Notes: a model not told the origin generated them from the letters alone. Positions 38,399 through 49,544 are shown, numbered from the stretch's first letter. The stretch is 64,000 nt of DNA from Reticulitermes speratus (GCA_021186555.1 JAJKFL010000013.1:34934743-34998742); one strand, 5' to 3'. Numbers and translations: made by a program.

Positions 38399-40380
38399 AG
38401 TTCAAAATGTTATATAATGTTTTTTTTAAAACAAAACGCTGAGACTTATAGGACTCCGCTTATTGAACGGAATTTTTAGATTGTCTGCACATGTAGAAAG
38501 TCCAGACATAAACACTAGATACAGTTTTGTTGGAGGAGCTGGTAAAACACCGCCATGGAAAAGCGTAATAGGAAATTGTTAAAGACTAATTCATTCAAGT
38601 ACTCAGGCTTTCGCGTCGGGAATTAATTAGATTGTAATGTTCTGGATTTCGAAAGAAACATACTGTTGCATCTTTAGGGTTTTCTTCCGGGATGTCTGTG
38701 TCAACTTACAAATCTACACGGTGTCAAAAACACAGAAAATTATAACCTCAAAGATCAATTACAAAATTTGGCCTGAATCTAAAAGTGAGTTCATCTGGCC
38801 CTTAGTGAGATGATGCTGTAATGTTCGGTAGTTTTGTAGAACGTAACACAGTACAGGAGACTTGATTCATAGGCAGCATTCGACATTTATTACAATTGGG
38901 ATCTTCGAGGTCACCAAAAGAAAGTCTGTTTATTCTACTTATATCCTATTTTCTCAGTTCTCTTTCTGTCCCTGTATTTGATTTTATTTGCATCCTGTTT
39001 TCCGACTCTTTCTGTTTCTTAATTTCTTATTTTTCATTCTCTCCTTTTGTCTTTTCTTCTTCCTTGCTTCTCTTACTATCCACACGTCGTCATGACGTAT
39101 CCCCAGCAACGCTACATTCCAGCGGTCGCTGTACAAAATTCTCATGGTTGCAGATCCGTGGAGCGGAATGATGGGGTAGCCATTACAAAATTGGCGAGTA
39201 AAAAACATGAAGTACTTTTGTTTGTTTCGTAACGCATTCTTTTTATCTTGCCCGAGTTACGTCATAACTCCTGAATCAATTTTGAATAATCTTGAACTGG
39301 GTCCGAAATGAAATGACTGCAGTAATAGCCTAATGAACTAGGATCTCTCATTTTATTGTCCGTTTCATCCCATATCCTTTCCAATTCACAATCACTGTCC
39401 TATTCTACGCTTGTTTAACATACTGACATAGAAGGAATAATTGTCTTACAGAATACTGCACGAAACAAATGACGACGCAACCACTTTTAAAAATTTGGGC
39501 GCAATTTGCAATGTATATTTTTGCTGAAGACTATCTTACCGAATAAAGTCATGCCATATGCCTTAGTAGCCCGATATTGAACTTTATGTTCACCAAAGTT
39601 TGTCCCTTAACGAGGATATTTGAAAAGAATATTATGTCCACACCGATGTAAGTAAATGGAAACTTTCGGAAACTAATGTTTCTCATCATAATTCGGACCA
39701 CTATACCGTAAAATGTTTTTATAAATCAAATCATAAGTTAGCATTCATAACGTTTTGCTGTGTAAGGAATTGTCTTCAGAAGTCCCGATATACCAAGAAC
39801 AGTTCTGGGAATCAACTTGTGGGACCCGATCTGATCCATTGACGTGGTTGGTATTCATGACAGCCATTTCCTTGGCAACGCTCGTCCGTGTTGCGTGCTG
39901 CAGAATTCTACGTGTCTCTGACCTCGTCAGTCAGGCTTACATGTGAGTCAGCATATCACCTCGCGCTTATTTGACCTCTGGAGTCATATGAATCAAAACT
40001 TGCCAAATAAGTATTTAACGGCTTGCTCGTGAAGGCATTGAGCTGTTTACCAACAGCGTCAGGACAAACTGACTCGCCTATACAGACGTTAGAAACAGTG
40101 TTAACGTGAAGACAGAAAAGTAGCAGTGGCCTCCATAAGGCCATAAGAATATTCCTAACTCAGACTTGAAGAAGGAGGCAGCAAGTTTATACGAAACGTT
40201 GGTACCCACCCACAACAATGTAAAAATCCAGAAAACCACAATATTAAAAACATATGTAGCTGCTTTAACGCGGTTAACAGAAACTACGAACAGGTTAATA
40301 AAGACTAGTTAATTCGTTATATTAAATAACCATTTGATTGACTGTCGTTAATATCTGGTGTTCATGCAGTACTATTGACT
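38399..40380. other. Toll 5' flank, nothing recognised
   Basis: It contains a pyrimidine-rich stretch at about 38930-39080 and a decayed foldback fragment at 40160-40240 (cagacttgaagaaggaggca, then gcaagtttatacgaaacgtt). The Toll promoter must lie near its start or beyond, but no specific site was identified. Confidence 0.4.
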
Positions 40381-40399
40381 CACACACTAATACATGCAT

Positions 40400-40614
40400 T
40401 GAGAACCAATTGTCTTCTGGACTTTGTCCATCGTTCGGATAAAATATTAATATATAATATAAAAAATAACGACGTTTCGGAAGCTTCCGAACCAGCTTCC
40501 GAAACATCGTGATTTTTATATTACATTTTAATGTTTTATCTGGACGATGGACAAAGTCCAGAAGACAATTGGTTCTCAATATTATACATCATCGTCAGAA
40601 CCTTTTAGAATTTA
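40400..40614. mobile_element. Short foldback element with exact 12-bp duplication
   Basis: It is flanked by TAATACATGCAT at 40388-40399 and 40615-40626. Arms of about 85 bp (TGAGAACCAATTGTCTTCTG and its inverse) meet at GGAAGCTTCCGAACCAGCTT then CCGAAACATCG. A 34-nt unpaired 3' tail precedes the duplication. The C-U-G-A-N-G-A half of the hammerhead-like core is missing. Confidence 0.8.
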
Positions 40615-40667
40615 TAATACATGCATGTTCTTTATAAGCTTGTTGAATTGGTGTCGTCGATATCCAT

Positions 40668-40884
40668 CCTCACCATCATCATCATCCGTCAAGAGTTAGA
40701 CCTTAATAGACCTGTTTCGGCCTCGTCTAATAGTCTCTTCAAAGGTCTTCCAAGTCGTCTTCGTCCATTTGGTCTATAATTAAGCATTACTCTGGGCATC
40801 CTCTTGTTTTTTATTCGTGTTACATGTTGTAACCAATTTGATTTGTCGATATCCTTTGACACTAATTTCCTCGAAATTAGGCAA
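40668..40884 (-). mobile_element. LINE ORF2 3' end, minus strand (RTE-like)
   Basis: The minus strand reads NKRMPRVMLNYRPNGRRRLG, then RPLKRLLDEAETGLLRSNS-stop (stop at 40689-40691), a common C-terminus of RTE-like LINE proteins (R-P-N-G-R-R-x-x-G-R-P). A (GAT)n tail follows at once, as in RTE-type elements. It is 5'-truncated. Confidence 0.75.
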
Positions 40885-41051
40885 AAAAACCCTCAGCAAG
40901 TAAAAATTTAAATAGCTCTGTATCGATAATATACTCTACACGAGTTTAAGAATCGTTAAACAATCCCACAGAACTACGAATAACCACCGTAGTTTAAACA
41001 GTGCCATTATATAATCCAAGAATCAGCTGAAAAATTATCTCCGCAGTCAAT

Positions 41052-41369
41052 ATGGCGCTGATAAATACCTCAGGAACCAATCAACATTTACCCTATACAT
41101 TCGACACAACATGGGTCAACCATAACCCACAGGACTATATCGTGCTGGGAGACGGATCGGTTCACATTGATGTGCTAATACACGTGCTGCCAAAAGATGT
41201 CACGTCAGACCCGGCCGTGACGTCACAGCTTGCACAAACGACTGCTAATTGCTTCTACGCGAATAGCGACAGCCGTCACCGAGCGCGATGCAGTGTTCGA
41301 CCGAGCGGGCTCCACGCGCTGCCAACTGAGCATTTTATGAATACTGTTAACTCTGTCTTTAGAAGCTGA
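41052..41369 (+). other. Unassigned GC-rich open frame
   Basis: 105 codons, locally GC-rich (for example gtcacgtcagacccggccgt). No signal, domain or family was recognised. It could be an exon of an unknown gene or a repeat fragment. Confidence 0.15.
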
Positions 41370-41709
41370 CAGTCGCTCAGCCGATCATGCATTTTCTGCC
41401 TGTTATGGAACATGAAATTTTATTATTGTGGTGAAAACAGCCAGCCACCGTCCCACTAGTGCAATACAGCCCTTAATGTTGCACCTTGTCTCCCCAAGAT
41501 CGTTTTTAATTTTTTCGTCCCATCTTGGTCTTCATTAAAAGTTTCCTCATCATTATTCCATAGGCCTTTGCATTTCTCTCTCATCAGTAATACACGTCCA
41601 GTCTTTTGCATCATCCTTAATTTTAATATCCTAGTGAAATGGTGACAAGACAAATTGTATAACATTAGATTACGGACACTGTGTCGAATAACTTACAAGC
41701 TATATTTAG

Positions 41710-41805
41710 TCTTTACTGAAGAAGGCAGCAACAAGTTCCTCCGAAACATTGTTACACTTACCAGACTACAAGGTGTCATAACCCAGAACATCACAATATT
41801 AATTT
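41710..41805 (+). repeat. Foldback-family fragment (GTTGTTAC type)
   Basis: It contains TACTGAAGAAGGCAGCAACA, then AGTTCCTCCGAAACATTG and TTACCAG, a C-T-G-A-A-G-A core with stem and GAAAC in the same spacing as the foldback motifs. Confidence 0.5.
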
Positions 41806-41981
41806 TCACCACTGTGCAATGTTTATAGACCAACTCAGCACACAAACGTTGCAAACACAACAAAATACTTTATTTCAATATAATTTTTCTCCGACATATT
41901 TCGACTTTACGTCATAATCAAGAACTCTATAAAAACACAAACGGGCGGCACATAGATATTATAATGTTTACAAATTTATAC

Positions 41982-42078
41982 TCCTTGACCATTGAAGATG
42001 GGACCGATAGGTTGTCCCGAAACGTCAGTGTATAACTACCACTCAACGCTGCGTAATATCCCAGAAGAGCGCAGATCT
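41982..42078 (+). mobile_element. Second-family copy, 97 bp, 5'-truncated with 11-bp duplication
   Basis: It is flanked by CAAATTTATAC at 41971-41981 and 42079-42089. Contents: TTGACCATTGAAGATGGGAC, then CCGAAACGTCAGTG, to GAGCGCAGATCT. Only the 3' arm is present, which fits target-primed insertion with 5' truncation. Confidence 0.8.
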
Positions 42079-42242
42079 CAAATTTATACAGTATATTACC
42101 ATTGTACGTTCAGGTTAAAGTATATACAGTATATTGAATTAAAAAGCTTATTATCATACGGTGTATTATTCATATGAAAGCATATAAACAAAGCTAAGCT
42201 TTTACAAAACACCCCATTTTATAATCACCTATAGCCTAGTTC

Positions 42243-42536
42243 TTCTTCTTCTTCTTCTCTTGCACTACAGCCCTTGGTGGGCTTTGGCATCCCGATTAAT
42301 CGGGTTTCTGGACAATGAGATATTTTTCCGGGTATCAGGTCGTCAGCCTAACACCCCAACCCCCAACCTGGAGGACCAGTGGGCTGCTCTTTGTCTGGTC
42401 CCTGCCCTTCGACCTGTCTGGCTTGGGTGGCCCTACCAGGAGCTTAGCTCCCGCCAGCATAGCTCTCAGGGTTGTAACGGGACACACAAACCTCCCCGCC
42501 ACGGTAAGGCGGCAGCCCCCGGGGAGGCTATAGCCT
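42243..42536 (-). mobile_element. Retroposon with (GAA)n tail
   Basis: Minus strand: CCGGGGGCTGCCGCCTTACC, then GTAGGGCCACCCAAGCCAGA, then AAGCCCACCAAGGGCTGTAG, ending in (GAA)n. The tail at its 3' end marks a SINE-like retroposon or LINE 3' UTR. The long frames across it in several registers are incidental. Confidence 0.6.
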
Positions 42537-42539
42537 AGT

Positions 42540-43395
42540 AACACTGTTTAATAAAACGAAGCACTATTTATATGCTTTTGGATACGAATAATGCACTGCG
42601 TAGTAACAACTCTTTTTTTAAAATTCAATATATACTGTAACCTAAATGCACAATGCTAAAACGTAAAATTTGTGAACACTGTAATCTTTAATAAATCAGA
42701 CCAACAAATACATTGTATCTAGGAAATCCTTAATAATCTGCGTATGTTATATCAGAAATCCTTGAAAATGACCCTTTGAGAGTTTAAACATGTTGGAGTT
42801 TTGATATACTACAGACTAGTAGAGATTTCCCCTAAACACAGTGTATTTGTTGGTCTTATTTATTAAAGTATAAATTATAAATGCGAGGTAATATACATCA
42901 CTACGGGACTATAATCTTTATGTACTCCCATGACTGTTTCGGATCAAAACAAAACAAATTAAATAAAAATAAAATGTTTTGTTGTGTTTGTAACATTGGT
43001 ACTCTGATTTTGTCTATACTGCGCTGGTAATAGCGATAAAGATTGACCATGCAGCCATTTAAGACCTCATATCTATCGTCACATTTTACTCCTTTCATAA
43101 TGCAAGGACAAGCGGGCAATGTCTGAGAGCCTTAAAATGTTCTCGCTATCTCTTCCCCAGGCCCCTCTCATTCCCGGTCCTGTTACCATCTCACACTGAT
43201 CACCGCCTTCACACTTCTTTGCTATCTTCTCTCTCTGGGTTGAGGAACTCGATAATGGTGCATCTTAGGCTGTCTAGCTTTGTGAAATGACAAATGTTGC
43301 CTGTACGTACGCATCACGCCATTAGGACGTACGAGGAATTGTAGGTTTAGCTCTACACGTTCCCACTCTAGGCAACAAACGAAGGTAAGTGGTCA
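42540..43395. other. Intergenic, nothing recognised
   Basis: AT-rich, and continuous with similar DNA before the retroposon. It contains the direct repeat cagaccaacaaatacattgt near 42700 and tgtatttgttggtcttattt near 42843 in inverse orientation, a weak inverted pair about 150 bp apart. Confidence 0.3.
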
Positions 43396-43399
43396 GGTT

Positions 43400-43595
43400 T
43401 AGGCCCCGGCCGCTTTACTACCGCGACAGAGCCTTTGGAACACGCTGGATAGGAAGATGAATGGGTTATAGGGCCGACCTGGACGCTTTGGAGGAAAGAT
43501 AAAGCTCTTGCGCCTGTCTGAAATCGAACCCAGTTTCCCGGGTCGTCCAGCCTGTAGTTTAGTCATTACAGTGACTGAGCCTGCCAGCGTTAACT
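43400..43595 (-). mobile_element. SINE4 copy
   Basis: Minus strand: GGCTCAGTCACTGTAATGAC (A box) and GGGTTCGATTTCAGACAGG (B box), then CAGGTCGGCCCTATAACCCA and AGTAAAGCGGCCGGGG. Confidence 0.7.
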
Positions 43596-43614
43596 AGGAG
43601 GTAAATTTGTCCCT

Positions 43615-43868
43615 GTTCACAACACTAAGGCATATGGAGGACTGGAGGATAACTCCTGTCATTCTTAACCGCCGCATTATATGGAGGCCAGCTTCATGCC
43701 CCTTGCCGTTTTACCTCCTGGGAAACAGCCCTCCGTATTCATTAAATAGGAGGCTGTGTAGGCCCCAGAGCCTGTATCTCTTTCGCCTTCCGGGATTCGA
43801 AACATAATTTTCGGTCATCCAATCCTTAGCCTAGTCACTACACCGCCTGAGCTAACCCGGCTCCTACC
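43615..43868 (-). mobile_element. SINE4-related copy in tandem
   Basis: Minus strand: GGTTAGCTCAGGCGGTGTAG (A box) and GTTTCGAATCCCGGAAGGC (B box), then CTGGGGCCTACACAGCCTCC. It lies head-to-tail with the neighbouring SINE4. Confidence 0.65.
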
Positions 43869-43869
43869 G

Positions 43870-45410
43870 CTCTTCGTTGTGTCATAAAGTGAATGGTAGG
43901 TTACTGTGTAGGCCTACTTCCCGTTGTGCTGAACGCTAAACTTGTTTCACAGCGGAAACACCTGAAGTTACACAACGCGCATTCTTTCTTCCTAAATGAA
44001 CCTTGGTGAGATTCGACAAGACGGAACTTATGACGGTTCAGTGACTCTTGCTGAAAGCTCAGCCAACCAGCCCTTCAATCCCCCTACCCCCCCCCCCCCC
44101 CCCCACTGCCTCATCACTATTCGGCCATTTGACACTTTGTACTCTAATATTCAGATATGTCAACACTTGAAGAGGCCACTTACGTTACCGTTTTCATTTG
44201 TTATGCTTTCTCTTTGCTCGTTCTCTTCACTTAACGTAGTTGGGACAAGTAGAATGAGATGGGTGAGACGTGTAGCATGCCGGATGGAGATAGGAAATTC
44301 GTACACAAATTTAACTTGAAAATCTCAAGGGAAGAGACCCATGAGGATATATGAAATTTGATAGTACACGACTGAAATGCGTGCCTCTAGAGCTACAAGC
44401 TGTGAATGGATAAGCTGGATTCAACGGCAAATTCCAGGATGGTAATTCGGATGAAGCCATGACCTCTTTGCTTCAAATAGCTTCGAAGTCATCATTCACC
44501 ATCATAGCATGCCACGCGATACACTCTGAGTTACTGGCAGCTTCAAAACAGGCGCGTTACTTCAAATTTACAGTAAGCCTTACGCTGATAATACTCACTA
44601 AACGTTTTTTCTTTACTTTAAAGTTCTTAAGACGCCCCCTCAAGCACTTAACTCCATTCACCCCGCCGTTGGTACTTCTCTGAATCAAACTATGGTCAGT
44701 AGGCACTCGTTTGTCCCCGACGCGGGACATATGCGTGACTGGCATTTCACATAATGATCCTCTTCCCGTGTATCTAGGTTACTGCTGTCTAACAGTTGTC
44801 ATTTTTGGTCGCGTTCTATAATGAAACGCTTGTTAATTCTGTGTCTGTGGGTTTCTAAGCTGTTTCAGCCACTTTGTTTCTCAACATAACTGTCAAAAAT
44901 CCGACGTGAGAATGTTGCAGTTGCAAAGACAGTAATGTTGGCCCTGATGAAGTGGAACGAAAGACTCACGCATTCTTAACATTGGTAGTAAATTGATGTG
45001 AGTGATGATTTGCACGCTTCTAACACTTCTAACACCGGTGCTCACTTGATGGATGGACACCATGTCGGCCTGGAACGAGGTGCCGAAAAAAAAACTCCTT
45101 ACTTTTGCCGACAATCAAACCCTGGTATTGCAGCCGGTATCCTTGCGCTCTAATGATTGTACGACATGTAGCACAAAGGCATACACCATTTTAGTTCGAA
45201 AACCTCACGGGAAAGAAAGACAGCGTGTGAGATAGAGGTTAATAGTGTTAAACTGTAAATAAGTCGCGTCACTTGTAGAACTTGGTCACGTCATGAACCG
45301 TGCAGTTGTACAAATATTGACCGAGTGTTTTTTTCCCACCGACTGTTAATAAATGTGACACAAGCCAAGTAATCACTAGTGGCGTAAGAAAACAATTTTT
45401 TTAATGGCTT
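43870..45410. other. Intergenic, nothing recognised
   Basis: A poly-C run lies at 44089-44104. Short frames only, none with a recognised domain. Confidence 0.35.
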
Positions 45411-45412
45411 GA

Positions 45413-45610
45413 CAGCCCCTCGGGGCCTAGGCCGCCTCATTTATCGAGGCTTCAAGATCACACTTTTTAGACACACCACACTCGGTAGGACTCCTCTGGA
45501 CGAGTGATCAGCCCGTCGCAGAGACATCTACCTGACAACACACAACACTCACAAGAGACAGACATCCATGCCCCCGGTGGGATTCAAACCCACAATCCTA
45601 GTAAGCGAAG
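45413..45610 (-). mobile_element. SINE1 copy (tail A), 5' truncated
   Basis: Minus strand: TAGGATTGTGGGTTTGAATC, then GGCATGGATGTCTGTCTCTT, GTAGATGTCTCTGCGACGGG, CCAGAGGAGTCCTACCGAGT and tail A (tcttgaagcctcgataaatg). Most of the A-box half is missing. Confidence 0.75.
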
Positions 45611-45782
45611 AAAACAATACTCGTTGAAAATTCTAAGTGTTTCGCTCTGTCAGCGGCATCCGTCTACGCATGCTGGCAAAGGAAGCAGTCATGGAAACAG
45701 TAAGACATTTATTCACTTCTAGACATTCACCAACAAAATGCACAATTCACTAACAAGGTGCAATCAGCCCCTTATCATAGTC

Positions 45783-45828
45783 AAACCCTACACATGTTTC
45801 GGCTCTCTATGAGCCATCATCAGGGTTT
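45783..45828 (-). ncRNA. Hammerhead-like motif, left arm
   Basis: Inverted partner of 46155-46201, one C shorter in the stem I strand next to CTGATGA. Core, stem II and GAAA are identical. Confidence 0.55.
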
Positions 45829-46154
45829 TCCAATAGTGCTTTTCAAATGCTGGATAGATCTGCTAATGACACTCGTAAAGTTTTGCACTCTTTGTGATCA
45901 TAAAACATTTGTTTCGTAAGTCAAAATCGTGAGTCATAAATTACAGTTAAAAAGATAAAATGTTAAAACAACACTGTTCCTGTATCTTCTTATAAAGATA
46001 TATGTATCGCACTTCTAGAAGCTTTTATCATTTTAACTGTAATTTATGACTCACGATTTTGACTTACGAAACAAATGTTTTATGATTGTAAACAGTGCAA
46101 AACTTTACGAGTGTCATTTGCAGATCTATCCAGCATTTGAAAAGCACTATTGGA

Positions 46155-46201
46155 AAACCCCTGATGATGGCTCATAGAGAGCCGAAACATGTGTAGGGTT
46201 T
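46155..46201 (+). ncRNA. Type I hammerhead ribozyme candidate
   Basis: AAACCC (46155-46160) pairs with GGGTTT (46196-46201) as stem I. CTGATGA (46161-46167) is the canonical core, followed by one extra T. GGCTC/GAGCC (46169-46173, 46179-46183) is stem II with loop ATAGA. GAAA lies at 46184-46187 and CATGTG at 46188-46193 gives a two-pair stem III. TA (46194-46195) is the predicted cleavage dinucleotide. All invariant positions of the family are met except for the inserted U, which some natural hammerheads tolerate. Confidence 0.7.
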
Positions 46202-46319
46202 GACTATGATAAGGGGCTGATTGCACCTTGTTAGTGATTAGTGCATTTTGTTGGTGAATGTCTAGAATAATAAAAATGCACGGTGAATTAAGACTAAATA
46301 TTTATTCACTTGTCTTCTT

Positions 46320-47040
46320 GTACAAAACACAAGTCTTGGACCATTTGTCAAATACACCAATCGTGGGAACGCGGCCTAAGAGAAACTTGATACTATCGTG
46401 CGTACTAAAACATAAATGACTGCATTGTGTGGACACAGCAATGGCAGTAATGTTTCCATAAATCAAGAATTTCTTGCCCATCTAAACAAATCTCAACATT
46501 TCCACGATAATGTCCGGTTGTTGAACCCCATACTTGAACACAAAAAAGCTAGTTAATTTCCATTTCACAAAGTACCCTATGCTATCCTTGACTTCCTTCG
46601 TGTTCCTAGCTACTTTGAAAGAGGTTTCTCATGTGAACTCAATACATATTTCTTTCTTACGCGTTGTTATGATTATGGACAAGGAATAGTTTTCCATACT
46701 TGCATAACGTTGATTAGAAAGATAGTCAAGTGCTCATTCTGACAGCGAGATGAAAAAATTCGCTCATGTTGAAATGTTAGACAAGACCTCTTCAACAGTT
46801 TTAATGCTAGAAATGATACAAGCCTCCGCGTTTTGAAATTAATCTTTCTTCCCTGTACGAGAAAGCAAGTCGTCTTCCTGTTTGTCAATGCAAACGAAAA
46901 GGGATTTGTTTTACTGCTCCCAGACACGTCACGGTAAACATTAGCGGCGTGTTGGAGTCATCCTGCTGTGTACCATGTAACAATAAAGTGAGATGGTATC
47001 GTAAAAGCATTACTGTAAATGAACTTCCGGTGCATATATT
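46320..47040. other. Intergenic, nothing recognised
   Basis: No gene or clear repeat was seen. Confidence 0.35.
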
Positions 47041-47048
47041 TTGCATTT

Positions 47049-47310
47049 GGCCTTATGGTGGCTTTAGGAACAAGCCGAAACTTACGTGATATCAGGCTTC
47101 CGTCGCAATTTTGATCAGATCTGCGCTCTTCTGGATATTACGCAGCGCCGAGTGGTAATCCTTTACCGACGTTTCGGGACAACGTATGGGTCCCATCTTC
47201 AAGGGTAAAAAAGACCGATACGTTGTCCCGAAACGTCGGTAAAGGATTATCACTCGACGCTGCGTAAAACCCAGAAGATCACAGATCTCAGGCCGAAACA
47301 TGTAGCCTAT
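47049..47310 (+). mobile_element. First-family fragment interrupted by a second-family foldback
   Basis: Outer pieces 47049-47085 (CTTATGGTGGCTTTAGGAAC, then AAGCCGAAACTTACG) and 47290-47310 (GGCCGAAACATGTAGCC) belong to the ACATGT type. Between them sits a full second-family palindrome (about 47091-47289; CAGGCTTCCGTCG to CACAGATCTCA). GCCGAAAC is present on both sides, as a duplication would be. Confidence 0.7.
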
Positions 47311-47319
47311 ATATTTTCT

Positions 47320-47990
47320 TTGTGTGTTTAATGAATGTGCCGTGTTGATTAATGTACCATCTTACTTGATTGTTATATTACTGTTTTGTTTTCAACTGCG
47401 GGCCTAAGAGAGAATACCAGAAAAATGCGGAATTTACTTTTTATTCTTAGTAGTTTGTAAGGCAGTAACAGCTGTTAAAGCGAATTGCAATTTCTGCATA
47501 CAATTCGAATGCTCATTCCCGAATATTATTCGTTTTAATGGGACGAGTAAACTTCCATGTGAATGTCGTTCCGTCTTCAAAATTTCTCTTATACATGTTT
47601 GATATTGACCGTACCGTAACATGCTAGTACCCCCCCCCCCCAGCTCCTCTCCCAACCCCAAATTGGAGGACTACACCCCACACCATGTCGATGGCCCTCG
47701 GGTGTTTTTTTCAATACGTGGTATATTCGTAGCTACACATCACAGCTGCTATTGCGAACACTTCCCGGTTCCATAAAATGTGTGTAATTTCTAAACTGAG
47801 TAACGATCAGCATTTCAAGAAGGACTCTCTAGATACCTAGTTACCTAGTTATTCAGGTACCGAAAGCACTTCGGTCAACGTACACTTACTGCTCCTTAAC
47901 ATTTATAAGTTTCCATGGAAATGGAACACAAATACTGGGCTTCAGGCCACTGCCACAATGGGCTACACTGATGCAGCGAGAAACAAGGGA
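47320..47990. other. Intergenic, nothing recognised
   Basis: A poly-C run lies at 47631-47642. Short frames only. Confidence 0.35.
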
Positions 47991-47999
47991 AGAACTGAG

Positions 48000-48270
48000 G
48001 TTTATACAGCGATGTTGATGGAGATTCAAATCTTCTGGGATGTTACGCATTGTCGACTGGTAAATAGTTACCGTCACTCGGAGGACCGTAGTGCTTCCGT
48101 CCTGAAGCTCCAGCGGTCCTAGACGAGATCTGTTTTTAAATCCACAGCCTTCTTGGACTGCCTGACCCTGAAGGCGGAGGCACTGCCCTCCTTCGAAGTG
48201 TAGGCAACTACATAAGTCGATATGACGTAAACATCCCAAAGAACTTCCATCTTCAAAGAGAAATACGTCT
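48000..48270. mobile_element. Decayed second-family foldback
   Basis: The left arm atgttgatggagattcaaat, then cttctgggatgttacgcatt and gtcgactggtaaatagttac is recognisable. The right arm (gactgcctgaccctgaaggc, then cataagtcgatatgacgtaa and catccc) is strongly diverged. Confidence 0.5.
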
Positions 48271-48535
48271 GAAATGACTGTGCGACACAGTAATTACTTG
48301 GCACCGCGTCATATTAGGTTACCACGTGGCATTCTGTGTTAATTGTGCCTCTTGCTACCTTCAGAACATAGCAACTGCAGGTTCTGTAATTCTACCGTTA
48401 CTGACTCTAATAGCATACAGGCACAAGAACGAGGGGGGCTGCAGGTAGAACGAGGCCAGGCATCCTCCGGACTTCTGGGGAAAAAATAAACTTAAGAAAA
48501 CTGTTAAAGAAATTATATATAACAAATAATTTTTT

Positions 48536-48732
48536 TTCAGTCGTCCTCTTCTACCTACTCCGCTTTTTGCGTTTCAGTGTCGAGGTTTTGTAATTTCTTT
48601 TGATCACACTGAGAGACACACCACAGTCGGTAGGACTCCTCTGGACGAGGGATCGGCTCGTCGCAGAGGTCTCTACCTGACAACAACACACAAACACTCA
48701 CAAGAGACAAACATCCATGCCCCCGGTGGGAT
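48536..48732 (-). mobile_element. SINE1 copy (tail B), truncated head
   Basis: Minus strand: CCCACCGGGGGCATGGATGT, then AGGTAGAGACCTCTGCGACG, CCAGAGGAGTCCTACCGACT and tail B (GATCAAAAGAAATTACAAAA). It stops inside the B box at a T run. Confidence 0.75.
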
Positions 48733-48837
48733 TTTTTTTTTTTCCTGTCCGGGGTTTTTACCCTTTGATCCATTTTTGTACTGTTTAAATCCTTTCGTCC
48801 TTAATGTCACTTTACGTTCCATACTACAGTCCTTTCA

Positions 48838-49012
48838 ACAAACACAACACAAACATCCATGACCCCGGTGGGATTCGAACCCACAATCCCAGTAAGCGAG
48901 AGGCCGCAGACCCACGCCTTAGACCGTACGGCCACTGGGATCGGCCGATTCGAACCCACGATCCTAGTAAGCGAGCGGCCGAAGACCCACGCCTTAGACC
49001 GCACGGCCACTT
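48838..49012 (-). mobile_element. SINE1 with two tRNA-like heads
   Basis: Minus strand: GTGGCCGTGCGGTCTAAGGC ... GATCGTGGGTTCGAATCGGC, followed directly by GATCCCAGTGGCCGTACGGT ... GATTGTGGGTTCGAATCCCA and CCGGGGTCATGGATGTTTGT. Two A-box/B-box heads are joined head-to-tail within 175 bp. Confidence 0.8.
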
Positions 49013-49019
49013 ATAACAA

Positions 49020-49540
49020 ATAATAATACCAATAAATCTGATCAATTTAAATCGAACCTAATTAAATCTAAACTTTAATATGAAGATCCCAAAACATGAG
49101 GCCATAACTAAAAATATTCCCGAACGACATATTGTAAGTTAGTAAGCAAATTTGCCGACTGCCCCCCTCTTAACCCCCTCGCAAAGTCTCTAGAGAAGCA
49201 CAGGCTATGCACCTTATATTTATGTTGTTTCACGCTGTCGTAATTGCAAGGTCTGGTCATACCTCAAAATTATACTTTTATTTATTTTCGTATTCATCTA
49301 CCTTCTTTATTATGTTTTTCTCCATTCCTCCATTTTTAATGTTTACATATCTTGTTTCATTTTTCTTTTCTTCTGTCCTTCTTGGTTTTTGTCCATTTTC
49401 TTGCATCAAGCTTCAGTAATTTTTGTTTTCCTCTTTTATTCTCTCAGTTATTTAGTTTCTCTATTTATTAATTTTTTTATTTTTGTGTTTCGCTTCTCAC
49501 TTCTTTCATTTTAAAGACTAAGAGTAAACTAAAGTGCATT
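49020..49540. other. Intergenic, T-rich, nothing recognised
   Basis: Pyrimidine-rich stretch (about 49250-49510) without a recognisable gene. Confidence 0.35.
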
Positions 49541-49544
49541 TAAA

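Larger units (their letters stand above)
45719..46299. mobile_element. Foldback element with hammerhead motifs and exact 12-bp duplication
   Basis: It is flanked by ATTTATTCACTT at 45707-45718 and 46300-46311. Arms of about 240 bp (45719-45960 and 46024-46265) begin CTAGACATTCACCAACAAAA. A 34-nt unpaired 3' tail contains AAAATGCACGG, close to the tail of the 5.1-6.4 kb and 50.1 kb elements. Each arm carries a hammerhead-like motif. No reading frame was recognised. Confidence 0.85.

Noticed and set aside
42260-42544. Overlapping frames on both strands
   Set aside because: They cross a (GAA)n-tailed retroposon and have no domain.
44925-44985. CTGATGA followed by GAAA as another hammerhead
   Set aside because: Stem II would be only two pairs and no stem I or UH site could be found; probably chance.
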